A stretch of 64,000 nucleotides of DNA from CAJCJE01 sp035948315. Its GTDB lineage: Bacteria > Actinomycetota > Actinomycetes > Mycobacteriales > Pseudonocardiaceae. The notes beneath the pieces were generated by a model, which worked only from the letters and a program-made list of their open reading frames with translations, was not told where the DNA came from and searched no databases. A program made the translations under genes and the position numbers. The stretch spans positions 129,223-193,222 of the forward strand of contig DASZJG010000073.1 of the NCBI GenBank assembly GCA_035948315.1, read 5' to 3'. This document shows positions 7,461 through 16,711 of the stretch, piece by piece; the stretch's first letter is position 1; every line of letters starts with the position of its first letter.

Positions 7461-9578
7461 TTAGGAACTGGGCTTGGTCAGGTCGTAGACGGTCTGACCG
7501 CCGACGGTCGTCTTGGTGTAGTGCGACTCGACCCAGCTGGTGATGGCGCTGGCATCGCCGCTGTCGCGACCGCCGAACCCACCGCCGGAGCCGCCGTCAC
7601 GTCCCGGGAACCGGCCGCCACCAGGCGCTCCGCCGCCGTTCGTGCCGCTCGCGCCACCGGGGCCGCCGCCCGGGAACTGACCACCACCAGGGAAACCTCC
7701 GCTCGACGAGCCGCTCGGCGCGTCACCCCGAGTGAACCCACCATTACCACCGCGCAAACCTCCACCGCCACCGGGACCGCCGCCGACCACGAAGTAGTGG
7801 ATCTTGCCCGCCTTCACGTCCTGCTCGAACTGGGCCAGCGTCGGCGACGGGTCGCTGCCGGTGAAGCCGCCGATGGCCATCACGGCCTTCCCGCTCGCCA
7901 ACTCCAGCGGTGCCGCGGAGTTCGCGCTGACCACGGCCGCCGCCCAGGTGTTGTTGGTGGCCTTGAGCAGGTTGGTGAGCGCGCTGCCGGTGGTGGCGTC
8001 GTCACGACCGCCGAACCCGCCGCCGCCCGGACCGCCACGGCCGCCGAAGGACCCACTGTCGCTCGGGCCGGACGTGGGGATGGCGCCGGAGTGCGGCTGG
8101 CCCGCGGTGTCCACCGCGTACGCGGCCGAGGCCGCCACTCCGGTGAGCGCGCTGACCAGCAGCAGCACCGTTGCCGAACGGGCCGAGCGGCGCACCCCGA
8201 TCATCAGCGCGATCGCGACCGCGACCGCGGCGACCAGCACCACGTAGCGCAGCGCCGGCAGCCAGTCCGGGGTGCGGTCCAGCAGCACGAAGTCCCAGAT
8301 TCCGGTGGCCGCGACCATCAGCGCGAGCGACGCGCGGATCAGCGGGTTCGCCCGACCCCGCCACAGCTCCCGGCCGGCGACCGCGACCAGCGCGCCGATC
8401 GCCGGGGCCAGCGCGATCATGTAGTAGGGGTGGATGGTGCCCTGCATGAAGCTGAACACCACACCGGTGACCAGCAGCCAGCCGCCCCACAGGATCAGGC
8501 CGGCGCGAGCCCGGTCGGTGCGCGGCGCCTTCCTGCTGAACCACAGCCCGGCCACCAGCGCGATCAGCGCGGCCGGCAGCAGCCAGGAGATCTCGGTGCC
8601 GAAGCTGGAACCGAACAGCCTGCCGATGCCCGGGTTGCCACCGAACGACACATTCCCGCCACCGCCGAAACCGCCGCCCCCGCCGCCGCCCCCGCCATTG
8701 CCGCTGCCACCGAGGATGCGGCCGAGGCCGTTGTAGCCGAGCGCGAGTTCCAGCAGGCTGTTGTTTGTCGAGCCGCCGATGTACGGGCGCGCGTCGGCGG
8801 GCCAGATCGCGACCAGCGCCACGTACCAGCCTGCCGAGACCACCAGCGCGACGGTCGCGGCGAGCACATGCCGGATGCGCAGGCCGAGCCGGGTCGGCGC
8901 GGCGATCAGGTAGACCAGCGCGAACGCGGGCAGCACCAGGAACGCCTGGAGCATCTTGGTGAGGAACCCGAAGCCGATCAGCACCCCGGCCAGCATCAGC
9001 CACTTCGGGCTGGCCTTCTCGGTGGCGCGCACGACGCAGTAGGCGCCCGCGACGAGCAGCAGCACCAGGATGGCGTCCGGGTTGTTGAACCGGAACATCA
9101 GCGCGGCGACCGGTGTCAGCGCGAGCGCGGCACCGGCGAACAGACCGGCCGCCGGCCCGGACCAGCGCCGCACAGCCGCGTGCAGCAGCCCGACCGAGGC
9201 CACGCCGGCCAGCGCGTCCGGCACCAGCATGCTCCAGGAGTTGAAGCCGAAGATCCGCGCGGACAGGCCCATCACCCAGAATGCGGCGGGCGGCTTGTCC
9301 ACGGTGATGGCATTGCTGGAGTCGAGCGAGCCGAACAGCCACGCCTTCCAGCTCTGCGTGCCGGCCTGCACGGCGGCCGCGTAGAAGCTGTTGGCGTTGC
9401 CGGACGCACCCAGGTCCCAGAGGTAGAGCAGGGCGGTGCCGGCGAGCAGCACCAGCAGAGCCGGGCGGGCCCAGCGCGGATCCTCCGCGGGTCCGCGCAG
9501 CAGCCTGGCGAACCGGCCGCCGCGCGGGGTTTCGGTGCCGGGTGTGGCCACGGCGTTGGTGATGGTGGTCGTTGCCAT
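7461..9578 (-). CDS. Polytopic GT39-family glycosyltransferase (YkcB-like)
   Basis: A 705-residue protein with about 11 membrane segments and the DKPPAAFWVMGL motif near residue 100, typical of the ArnT/PMT-like GT39 superfamily (YkcA/B type). These enzymes move a sugar from a polyprenyl-phosphate carrier to an acceptor outside the membrane. Unusual are the very Gly-rich insertions: one at about residues 290-310 in an extracytoplasmic loop, others near 500 and 600-680. ATG at 9578 has a distant AGGAG. The next gene upstream encodes a GT2-GtrA fusion of the kind that makes such lipid-linked sugars, so the pair probably forms one pathway for glycosylating an envelope polymer or protein. Confidence 0.85.
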   Translation of the reverse strand: MATTTITNAVATPGTETPRGGRFARLLRGPAEDPRWARPALLVLLAGTALLYLWDLGASGNANSFYAAAVQAGTQSWKAWLFGSLDSSNAITVDKPPAAFWVMGLSARIFGFNSWSMLVPDALAGVASVGLLHAAVRRWSGPAAGLFAGAALALTPVAALMFRFNNPDAILVLLLVAGAYCVVRATEKASPKWLMLAGVLIGFGFLTKMLQAFLVLPAFALVYLIAAPTRLGLRIRHVLAATVALVVSAGWYVALVAIWPADARPYIGGSTNNSLLELALGYNGLGRILGGSGNGGGGGGGGGFGGGGNVSFGGNPGIGRLFGSSFGTEISWLLPAALIALVAGLWFSRKAPRTDRARAGLILWGGWLLVTGVVFSFMQGTIHPYYMIALAPAIGALVAVAGRELWRGRANPLIRASLALMVAATGIWDFVLLDRTPDWLPALRYVVLVAAVAVAIALMIGVRRSARSATVLLLVSALTGVAASAAYAVDTAGQPHSGAIPTSGPSDSGSFGGRGGPGGGGFGGRDDATTGSALTNLLKATNNTWAAAVVSANSAAPLELASGKAVMAIGGFTGSDPSPTLAQFEQDVKAGKIHYFVVGGGPGGGGGLRGGNGGFTRGDAPSGSSSGGFPGGGQFPGGGPGGASGTNGGGAPGGGRFPGRDGGSGGGFGGRDSGDASAITSWVESHYTKTTVGGQTVYDLTKPSS

Positions 9579-9615
9579 GATCTCGTGTTTCTCCTGGAGG
9601 GGGTGGTGAGAAAAG

Positions 9616-10860
9616 TCAGCGTTGGGCGCGGAAGACCCAGCCGCGCAGCAGCAGGAAGCGCACGACCGTGGCCAGCAGGTTGGCCAGCACCAGCACGATC
9701 AGTTCGGGAATCCGGCCGGGCGTTCCGGTGATCAGTTGCAGCAGCGCGAGTGAGCCGCTGGTCAGGCCGAGGCCGATGCCGAACACCAGCAGGCCCTGGA
9801 ACTGGTGCAGCCCGGCGCCCGCCCGGCCGCGCACGTCGAAGGTGACCCTGCGGTTGACGGCGGTGTTCGCGACCGCGCTGATCAGCAGCGCCAACAGGTT
9901 GGCCGCCTGCGCGCCCATCGCGTTGCGCAGCAACACGAACAGCAGCAGGTAGAGCAGCGTGCTGAACACGCCCACCGCGGCGAACCGGATGACCTGTCTG
10001 GTCAACCCGGCAGGCACGCCCGGGACCGGCGCGGGCATGTCGCGGCCGAGTTGGTGGCGCAGCTCGCTGATCGGCAGCGCACCGGTGGCGAACGCCCTGC
10101 CGAGCCGAGCGACGCCCTTGAGGTCGGCGAGCGCGGTCGAGACGATGTCGACCCGGCTGTCCGGGTCGTCCACCCAGTCCACCGGGACCTCGTGGATGCG
10201 CAGCCGCGCGCGCTGAGCGAGCACCAGCAGTTCGGTGTCGAAGAACCAGCCGGGGTCGGCGACCAACGGAAGCAGATGCCGGGCCACGTCCGCGCGGATG
10301 GCCTTGAACCCGCACTGCGCGTCGGAGAACCGCACGAACAGCGCGGAGCGCAGGATCAGGTTGTAGCAGCGGGAGATGAACTCCCGCTTGGCACCGCGCA
10401 CCACCCGCGCTCCCCTGGCCAGCCTGCTGCCGATGGCCAGATCGGAATGGCCGGAGATCAGCGGGGCGACCAGCGGCAGCAGCGCGGCGAGATCGGTGGA
10501 CAGGTCGACGTCCATGTAGGCGAGCACGGCGGCGTCCGAGGCGGACCAGACCGCGCGCAGCGCCCGGCCTCTGCCCTTCTGCTCCAGCCGAACGCTTTCG
10601 ACCTCAAGGAACTCCTCGGCCAGATCGTGCGCGATGACCGGGGTCGCGTCGATGCTGGCGTTGTCCGCCACGGTGATCCGGAACGGGTACGGGAAGTGCT
10701 CGGTCAGGTAGGTGTGCAGCCTGCGCACGCATGGCGCCAGGTCCTGCTCCTCGTTGTAGACGGGGATCACCACGTCCAAAACGGGCCGGCCGCCGCCGGT
10801 CGCGACGCGCGGCATCGGGAGAGGCACGGCGGCTGGCGGATTCCGGTAGCTCGTCTGCAT
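9616..10860 (-). CDS. Bifunctional GT2 glycosyltransferase with C-terminal GtrA membrane domain
   Basis: About 414 residues. The N-terminal two thirds is a GT-A fold (LDVVIPVYNEEQDL, then YMDVDLSTD with the DXD metal site, GSRLARGARVVRG, and DAQCGFKAIRAD), as in polyprenyl-phosphate mannose/glucose synthases. The C-terminal third (from about residue 270) has four membrane segments of the GtrA family, which are thought to help flip the lipid-linked sugar. The fusion therefore could make and translocate a sugar donor for the adjacent GT39 enzyme. Start is uncertain: ATG at 10860 has GGAGGT unusually close, and GTG at 10869 has no clear ribosome binding site. It lies 65 nt after the histidine kinase gene, likely in one operon. 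Confidence 0.88.
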   Translation of the reverse strand: MQTSYRNPPAAVPLPMPRVATGGGRPVLDVVIPVYNEEQDLAPCVRRLHTYLTEHFPYPFRITVADNASIDATPVIAHDLAEEFLEVESVRLEQKGRGRALRAVWSASDAAVLAYMDVDLSTDLAALLPLVAPLISGHSDLAIGSRLARGARVVRGAKREFISRCYNLILRSALFVRFSDAQCGFKAIRADVARHLLPLVADPGWFFDTELLVLAQRARLRIHEVPVDWVDDPDSRVDIVSTALADLKGVARLGRAFATGALPISELRHQLGRDMPAPVPGVPAGLTRQVIRFAAVGVFSTLLYLLLFVLLRNAMGAQAANLLALLISAVANTAVNRRVTFDVRGRAGAGLHQFQGLLVFGIGLGLTSGSLALLQLITGTPGRIPELIVLVLANLLATVVRFLLLRGWVFRAQR

Positions 10861-10924
10861 GACCTCCACCGTCGAGGTCGTCGCTATGCCGGTTGTGTGC
10901 CTTTGCTGTGCCAGCGCTGTGAGA

Positions 10925-12478
10925 TCACCGGGTGTTGCACGGCAGCTTCACAGTGAACACGGTGTGCCCCGGCACGCTCGCCACCTCGACCGTGCCGTGG
11001 TGCGCTGCGACGACCGCGGCGACGATGGCCAGGCCGAGCCCGGTGCTGCCGGCCGCACGGGAGCGCGAGGTGTCGCCGCGCGCGAAGCGTTCGAAGATGT
11101 TGGGCAGCACGTCCGGCGGGATGCCCGGCCCGTTGTCGGTGACCGTGACGACGACCGTGTCGCCCGGCCCGCGCGCGAGCGCGGTGGTGACCGTGCTGCC
11201 GCCCGGTGTGTGCGTGCGCGCGTTGGTGACCAGGTTGGCGAGCACCTGGTGCAGCCGGGCGGCGTCGCCGACGATGGTGACCGGCTCCTCCGGCAGTTCC
11301 AGCCGCCAGACATGCCCCGGCCCGGCCACGTGCGCGTCGCTGATCACGTCCACGATCAACCGGGTCAGGTCCATCTCGCGCAGGTCCAGCGGACGCCCGG
11401 AATCCAGGCGCGCCAACAGCAACAGGTCGTCGACGAGCGTGCTCATCCGGGCCGACTCGGAATGCACCCGGCGCATGGCATGCGCGAGTTCCGGTGGAAC
11501 CGTGTCCCGGCTGCGCTGGGTGAGTTCGGCGTAGCCGCGGATCGCGGCCAGCGGCGTGCGCAGCTCGTGGCTGGCGTCCGCGACGAACTGGCGCGCCCGC
11601 GTCTCACTGGCCTGCCGCGCCGCCAGCGCGCCGTCCACGTGGTGCAGCATCCGGTTGAGCGCGGCGCCGACCTGGCCGACCTCGGTGCTCGGATCGGTGT
11701 CCATATCGGGCACTCGAACGGACAGCGCCACGTCGCCCCGGTCCAGCGTCAGCTCGGTGACCTTGACCGCGGTGTCCGCGACCCGGCGCAGCGGCCGCAA
11801 CGTGCGGCGCACGATCGCCCAGCCGAGCAGCCCGGCCAGCGCGAGCCCGATCAGCGCGACCACCCCGAGCGCCCAGCCCAGCGTCCACAGCGTCGACTCC
11901 CCGTTGCGCTCGGATATCCCGGTGACCACCATGCCGTCGGGGGTCGAGCTGGCCAGCAGCCGGTAGTCGCCGATGTCGGGCAGGGAGCGGCTCACCGGGT
12001 GGCCCGGCTGTAGCGCGCCGATGATGGCGGCGTCCGCCGCGGGCAGCAGTTTCGCGCACACGTCGTGCTGCTGGTTCCGGCCGCTCATGTCGACCAGTTC
12101 CCACGGGCCCTGCACGACACCGTTGTTGAGCACCCCGCCGGTCAGCGTGCCGATCCCCTGGCCTAGCCCGAAGATCGGCTCCCCGGTCGGATAGCTGTTC
12201 GTGCCGCACACGTACGGCCGCGGCGGCTGCTGGTGGCCGCCGCCGCCCGGCAGCCCGCCGAAACCGCCCTGGTCGGGGTTGGCGGCGCGCTGGTTGGCCG
12301 CGGACAGCTGGGCGTCGAGCTGGCTCATCTGCGAGTTGTTCAGGCTGAGCAGGGTGCCGACGCCGATCACCAAGCAGACCAGGGCGAGCACGAGCAGCTG
12401 GCCGGCGAGCAGCCTGGCGCGCAGCGACCAGCGGTGCACCCGCCACCAGCGGCGCTCAGGTCGCGGGCTTGAGCACAT
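10925..12478 (-). CDS. Two-component sensor histidine kinase
   Basis: A membrane kinase of up to 517 residues. It has a membrane segment at about 22-45 and an extracytoplasmic region of about 160 residues with a Gly/Gln-rich stretch and two cysteines. A second membrane segment lies near 205-228, then a HAMP domain. The dimerisation domain has the phospho-acceptor His in ASHELRTPL, and the ATPase domain shows NLVTNARTH (N box), DNGPGIP (G1) and GSTGLGLAIV (G2). ATG at 12478 overlaps the response regulator gene by 23 nt; GTG at 12439 is an alternative. The signal is unknown. Its coupling to the regulator makes them a cognate pair; the downstream glycosyltransferases are possible targets. Confidence 0.93.
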   Translation of the reverse strand: MCSSPRPERRWWRVHRWSLRARLLAGQLLVLALVCLVIGVGTLLSLNNSQMSQLDAQLSAANQRAANPDQGGFGGLPGGGGHQQPPRPYVCGTNSYPTGEPIFGLGQGIGTLTGGVLNNGVVQGPWELVDMSGRNQQHDVCAKLLPAADAAIIGALQPGHPVSRSLPDIGDYRLLASSTPDGMVVTGISERNGESTLWTLGWALGVVALIGLALAGLLGWAIVRRTLRPLRRVADTAVKVTELTLDRGDVALSVRVPDMDTDPSTEVGQVGAALNRMLHHVDGALAARQASETRARQFVADASHELRTPLAAIRGYAELTQRSRDTVPPELAHAMRRVHSESARMSTLVDDLLLLARLDSGRPLDLREMDLTRLIVDVISDAHVAGPGHVWRLELPEEPVTIVGDAARLHQVLANLVTNARTHTPGGSTVTTALARGPGDTVVVTVTDNGPGIPPDVLPNIFERFARGDTSRSRAAGSTGLGLAIVAAVVAAHHGTVEVASVPGHTVFTVKLPCNTR

Positions 12479-13220
12479 ACCCGGCGCCGCGCAGCGTGTG
12501 GATCATCGGCGTCCGTCCGACATCGATCTTCTTGCGTAGGTAGGACACATAGAGTTCGACGATATTGGCTTGGCCGCCGAAGTCGTAGTTCCACACGCGG
12601 TCCAGGATCTGCGCCTTGCTCAGCACCCGTCGCGCGTTGCGCATCAGGAAGCGCAGCAGCTCGAACTCGGTCGCGGTCAGCTCGACCAGGTCACCGCCTC
12701 GGTGCACCTCGCGGCTGTCCTCGTCCAGGGTCAGGTCGCCGACCACGAGCAGCGCGCCGGCCGCCTCGGCCGCGACGTGGGTGCGGCGCAGCAGCGCGCG
12801 CAGCCGCAGCACGACCTCCTCCAGGCTGAACGGCTTGGTGACATAGTCGTCGCCGCCCGCGGTGAGGCCCGCGATCCGGTCCTCGACCGCGTCCCGCGCG
12901 GTCAGGAACAGAACCGGAAGATTCGGGTTTTGCTCACGAAGCCGACGCAGCACTTCCAGCCCGCTCAGGTCGGGCAGCATGATGTCCAGGACGACCACGT
13001 CCGGCCGCAGCTCCCGGGCGATCCGCACCGCGCTCGCGCCGTCGCCCGCACTGCGCACCTCCCAGCCCTCGTATCGCAGCGCCATCGTGACCAGGTCGGC
13101 CAGCGTCGCCTCGTCGTCCACGACCAGCACCCGCACCGGCGCGCCGTCGGCCCTGCGCAGGTCGGACCGGGCCGAGGGCAGCGCGGCGGCGTGCTGGCGG
13201 GGAGGCGTCACGGCGGTCAT
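12456..13220 (-). CDS. OmpR-family response regulator
   Basis: A 254-residue regulator. The receiver domain has the acidic pocket VVDDE, phospho-acceptor Asp79 in VVLDIMLPD, and the conserved Lys in VTKPF. The C-terminal winged helix contains LTATEFELLRFLMRN and NIVELYVSYLRKKI, typical of OmpR/PhoB DNA-binding domains. A 29-residue extension precedes the receiver domain. ATG at 13220 follows GGAGAGC closely. It is the first gene of the regulator-kinase operon and is divergent from the membrane-anchored gene at 13440 across a 219-bp spacer, which probably carries promoters in both directions. Confidence 0.95.
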   Translation of the reverse strand: MTAVTPPRQHAAALPSARSDLRRADGAPVRVLVVDDEATLADLVTMALRYEGWEVRSAGDGASAVRIARELRPDVVVLDIMLPDLSGLEVLRRLREQNPNLPVLFLTARDAVEDRIAGLTAGGDDYVTKPFSLEEVVLRLRALLRRTHVAAEAAGALLVVGDLTLDEDSREVHRGGDLVELTATEFELLRFLMRNARRVLSKAQILDRVWNYDFGGQANIVELYVSYLRKKIDVGRTPMIHTLRGAGYVLKPAT

Positions 13221-13439
13221 GCTCTCCAGGTTCGCTGACCGTACTAAGACGGGCCTGTGGCTTTACTGTGGAGGAGCTGTGTCTCGTTGACCGATGGTTG
13301 GTTTCTCCGGCGCCAGCGAGGGTAACCAGGGTCGGACCACCTCGCCGGGTGGAATCGGCCGACAACGGGTACAGCTCCCGCACAGGTTTGTGCAGGAGGC
13401 TGTCGGCAGGAGTTGACCACCTACGGGAGGATCGCCACG

Positions 13440-14129
13440 GTGAGCACCGAGGAAACCCCCACGGCCGTGCCGGCCGCCGAGCAGCCGGGTTCGGCGGGCC
13501 CGGAGACGTGGGGCACCCCGCCGGCACCCGGCGCGGGCAAGGTCGAGGTGCCGACCCAGGTGGAGATGCGGCCGCACTGGTCCGCGCGGAAGGTGATCGG
13601 CGCGGTCGTGCTGGCCGTGATCATCGTCGGCGGCGGCACCGCCGTCGCGATCGCCGCGACCCAGCCCAACTCGACCACCGATGCCCAGCCGAACGCGGGC
13701 GTCAGCGGCGGTCAGGTCACCAGCGGTTCCGGTGGCTCAGGAAAGCACAGCGGCAACCCCGGGCCGTTCACCAACACCGTGCACGGCGACTTCGTGGTGC
13801 ACACCAGCAGTGGCGGCTTCGCCACCGAGTGCTACCAGACCGGCCGGGTCACCAAACTCGGCGCCGCCTCGATCACCGTGACCAGTCAGGACCACTACGC
13901 CGCCGAGTACCTGATCGCCGGTTCGACCGTGCTCAACCACGGCGCGATCGACCTGGCCAACCTGAAGGTCGGCGACCCGGTCACGATCATCGCGACCCTC
14001 TCCGGCAACACCGCGACCGCGACCACGGTCACCGACTTCGCCGACAAGCAGCCGCCGACGACCCACGCCGGCGACAACAGCGGCGGCATGCAGCCCAACG
14101 ACACCACCCCCGCGAGCCCGGGTAACTGA
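13440..14129 (+). CDS. Membrane-anchored DUF5666-like protein
   Basis: A 229-residue protein. Residues 1-50 are cytoplasmic and Pro/Ala-rich, about 57-80 form one membrane segment (VIGAVVLAVIIVGGGTAVAI), then a Ser/Gly linker. An extracytoplasmic beta-rich domain follows, with the pattern of DUF5666: GRVTKLGAASITVTSQD, then ANLKVGDPVTIIATLSGN. The function of the domain is unknown. GTG at 13440 was chosen for the GGGAGG at 13425-13430. It is divergent from the response regulator and so may be one of its targets. It is convergent with the next gene, with one base between the stop codons. Confidence 0.7.
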   Translation: MSTEETPTAVPAAEQPGSAGPETWGTPPAPGAGKVEVPTQVEMRPHWSARKVIGAVVLAVIIVGGGTAVAIAATQPNSTTDAQPNAGVSGGQVTSGSGGSGKHSGNPGPFTNTVHGDFVVHTSSGGFATECYQTGRVTKLGAASITVTSQDHYAAEYLIAGSTVLNHGAIDLANLKVGDPVTIIATLSGNTATATTVTDFADKQPPTTHAGDNSGGMQPNDTTPASPGN

Positions 14130-14130
14130 C

Positions 14131-15243
14131 TCAGCTCTGGCGCTCGATGAGCCTGCGAACGCGCCCGGCCGCGTTGCGGAAGTGCTCCGCCGCGTCCTCG
14201 TTGGTGGCCTGGTAGGCGATGGCCAGCAGTTGGAAGGTGTCGTGCGTCTGCGCGAGGTCGCCGTTGCGCTGCCACAGTTCCAGCGCGGACTTCAGCAGCG
14301 GCGCCACCACGTCCACGGATTCCTCGGCGAGCATCAGGTAGCGCGCCTGCCAGACGCGGGCGAGCGCGGCGTAGCGGTCGGCGTCGCCCGGCAGGATCAC
14401 GCTGACGTCGTTGAGCAGCGCGCCCGCGTTCGCGCCCGCGGCGAGCCGGGCCGGGGTCCGCGGGGTGGGCGGGGCGCCGGAGATGTGCTGGAACAGCGTG
14501 ATGATCGCGTCCGCGAACTGGGCGACGTGCGCGATCTTCACCCTCGACACGAAATCGGCGGCATGGCTGATGTGTTGGTACTCGGAGATCTCGATGAAGC
14601 CCTCGAACAGCAGGCCGGTCAGCATGAACAGCGGGTTGCGCGACAGCGGGGTGTAGCGCCGGATCGACTGCCAGCGCGCGATCGCGTCGCGCAGCTCGTC
14701 CAGCGCGCGTTCCAGGGACAGGCGTAGGTCGGGCCGGATCCGGTCGTCGGCGAGCACCTTGGCCAGGTGGTAGGAGACGCTGTCGTCGAGCCAGTCGCGC
14801 ACCGGTGAGTCATCCAGCGACACCGACTTCGCGGGATCGGCGAAGGTGTTGGCGAGCACCGCGATGATCGCCTCGACCATCTCCCGATAGATCCCGACGC
14901 GGAAGATCAGGCGCGGATCGTCGACCCTGGTGACCATTTCGGCGGTCAGCTCGGCCAACCGGTCCTGCTCGGACATGGCCAGCGGATGGTCCGGGTACAG
15001 CTCGGTGTGCACCGTGAAACTGTGGTGCAGGGTGCGCATCTCCAGCGCGGTCGCCGGTTTGAACAGTCGCACCACGCGCTGCTCCACGTCGGGCTCGTCC
15101 ACCGGCACCGCGCCGAACTGGACCGCCGCGTCGTCCTCGGCGACGACCTCCTTGATCAGCACCGAGCGAAGGCCGTCGGGCCAGCCGTCCAGGCTGGTGG
15201 TGTCGATGTCGAACGTGGTGCCGACGAAGTTCTCGCGCCGCAT
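14131..15243 (-). CDS. Hypothetical protein, predicted soluble
   Basis: A 370-residue protein I do not recognise. It has no signal peptide or membrane segment. The first 100 residues are mixed and acidic; the rest is mainly helical with regular Leu/Ala spacing, and the last 100 residues (ALARVWQARYLMLAEESVDV, then FQLLAIAYQATNEDAAEHFR) resemble TPR-like helical pairs. No catalytic motif is visible. The ATG at 15243 has no good ribosome binding site, so the true start may differ. Codon use matches its neighbours. A 15-bp tandem duplication lies just upstream. Confidence 0.75.
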   Translation of the reverse strand: MRRENFVGTTFDIDTTSLDGWPDGLRSVLIKEVVAEDDAAVQFGAVPVDEPDVEQRVVRLFKPATALEMRTLHHSFTVHTELYPDHPLAMSEQDRLAELTAEMVTRVDDPRLIFRVGIYREMVEAIIAVLANTFADPAKSVSLDDSPVRDWLDDSVSYHLAKVLADDRIRPDLRLSLERALDELRDAIARWQSIRRYTPLSRNPLFMLTGLLFEGFIEISEYQHISHAADFVSRVKIAHVAQFADAIITLFQHISGAPPTPRTPARLAAGANAGALLNDVSVILPGDADRYAALARVWQARYLMLAEESVDVVAPLLKSALELWQRNGDLAQTHDTFQLLAIAYQATNEDAAEHFRNAAGRVRRLIERQS

Positions 15244-15260
15244 TGGCCACGATCTTAATC

Positions 15261-15290
15261 ACAGCGCCCTATCGAACAGCGCCCTATCGA
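15261..15290. repeat. 15-bp tandem duplication
   Basis: ACAGCGCCCTATCGA occurs twice head-to-tail (15261-15275 and 15276-15290) in the short gap upstream of the hypothetical gene at 14131-15243. On the minus strand it lies 18-47 bp before that start codon, so copy number could affect its promoter or leader. Confidence 0.95.
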
Positions 15291-15298
15291 GATGGGCA

Positions 15299-15334
15299 GC
15301 CGCCCGCCCGAAATCTCTCATTCGGACGGGCGGC
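15299..15334 (-). terminator. Hairpin after the alginate-lyase-like gene
   Basis: A 14-bp stem (15299-15312 with 15321-15334) encloses an 8-nt loop. One position is a C-A mismatch on the plus strand but a U-G wobble on the minus strand, so the structure is more stable in the minus-strand transcript. It lies 26 nt downstream of the gene ending at 15360 on that strand. Confidence 0.65.
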
Positions 15335-15359
15335 GCTTGTTCCCCCAATCAACGGGAGT

Positions 15360-16691
15360 TCATGGGGTGGTCTGCACGTTGTCCAACTGCTCGGCCGCCG
15401 GTCGGACCGGGTAGAGGTCGCCGCCCGGTTCGATCTGCAACTTGGGCAGCGCGGCCTTGGCCTGTGCGTCACCCGCGTCCGCCGCGGCATGCATGATGTC
15501 GACGGCGGCGAACTGGTGGAAGGACAGCTCCGGGAACGGCCACACCGACTGGCCCTGCGTCGCGGCCGGGATCAGGTAGTTGACCGCGGCGAACATGGTG
15601 CCGCCGTCCGGTGCCGTGTACTTCCACAGATTCACGCCGACGTGCTGGCCGATGTCCGCGAGCCGGGTGAGCGCGATCAGGTTGAAGTTGAAGTAGTGCC
15701 AACTCCGCGTCCTGGTCAGCTCCAGCGGCTGCTTGCCGTCGGCCTGGATCTGCACGGCGATCCGCTTGGTCTCCGCGCCCTGCACGATGGTTTTGGCCAA
15801 CGCCTTCTGGCCGGTGAACAGCGCGGTCGCCGCGGTCAGCATGTCGTAGAAGCTGCCGTGGTTGTTCGTTGCCGCGGCTTCGTCGGCGCCGTTCTTGCTG
15901 GTGCGCAACCAGGTCAGGAACTGGCTCGCCCACGAGTTCATGCCGGCCGCGTCGGTGGCGTGCCAGCCGGGTGCGCCGTCGCCCAGCAGATCGACTGCGT
16001 CCAGCACCTCGGTGAAGGTGTAGGAGAAGTCGATGATGCCGATGCCGCGACCGTCGACCTGGCACGGGATGCCCTGGGCGAAGTTCAGGTTCGGGTTCAT
16101 CCTGGTGGCCGCGTTGAGGAACCAGTTGCGGATGTCGAGTTCGGCGCGCTGCGCGTAGCTGGGATCACCGGTGTAGTACCAGGCGAGGCTGAGTTGGTAG
16201 ATCGCGTTGTACGCCTGAATCCACTCGGGTTTGTCCGTGATGCTCCGGGAGATCGGCGAGACCTGGCCGTCCTTGTTCACATACGGGCAGCCCCACGGGT
16301 TGGCAGGCGTCTGCGGCTGGGTCGGCCAGTAGTACGGCGCGAGGCTCATGTAGTCGTGCTTGTCCCCGCTCGGCGGTACCTGGGTCTTGTCCATCACCGT
16401 CCACGGGCCCTGGGTCAGCTCCGGCTTGGCCTGGGCGAGTAGATCGTCGAGCGAGGCACGCAGGGTCGGGTCGCCGGCAAGCAGCTTGAGCCGGTTGACC
16501 TCCAACTGTTGGCCGCTCAGCACCGTGGTGCTCGGCGCGCACAGCAGGTTGAAGCCGGGGAAACCGCAGCCCGGCACCGGATGCGCGGCGGCGGGGCTGG
16601 CGGCCAGGGAGACGACGGTCGCACCGGCGACCACGACGGCGAGCGCACCGGCCAGCCGCGAGCGGAGGCCGGATCGACGGGAACGTAACAC
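15360..16691 (-). CDS. Secreted alginate-lyase-family protein
   Basis: About 443 residues. The signal peptide (basic LRSRRSGLRSRL, Val/Ala core, ending near SPAAAHP) is followed by an alpha/alpha-toroid domain of the Alginate_lyase family. The motif NNHGSFYD at mid-protein matches the catalytic Asn-His segment of this fold, and SWHYFNFNLIALTRLADIGQ the C-terminal part. Such enzymes cleave uronic-acid polymers by beta-elimination; the true substrate need not be alginate. GTG at 16691 is preferred because GGAG lies five bases upstream; ATGs at 16706 and 16718 lack a ribosome binding site. Four TGAACA hexamers lie upstream and a hairpin lies downstream. Confidence 0.82.
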   Translation of the reverse strand: MLRSRRSGLRSRLAGALAVVVAGATVVSLAASPAAAHPVPGCGFPGFNLLCAPSTTVLSGQQLEVNRLKLLAGDPTLRASLDDLLAQAKPELTQGPWTVMDKTQVPPSGDKHDYMSLAPYYWPTQPQTPANPWGCPYVNKDGQVSPISRSITDKPEWIQAYNAIYQLSLAWYYTGDPSYAQRAELDIRNWFLNAATRMNPNLNFAQGIPCQVDGRGIGIIDFSYTFTEVLDAVDLLGDGAPGWHATDAAGMNSWASQFLTWLRTSKNGADEAAATNNHGSFYDMLTAATALFTGQKALAKTIVQGAETKRIAVQIQADGKQPLELTRTRSWHYFNFNLIALTRLADIGQHVGVNLWKYTAPDGGTMFAAVNYLIPAATQGQSVWPFPELSFHQFAAVDIMHAAADAGDAQAKAALPKLQIEPGGDLYPVRPAAEQLDNVQTTP

Positions 16692-16711
16692 CACAACTCC
16701 ATTCATATATG

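Noticed and set aside
7521..9731. A 736-codon open frame on the plus strand opposite the GT39 gene
   Set aside because: Arg/Ala/Gln/His-rich shadow of the minus-strand gene; no ribosome binding site and no family pattern.
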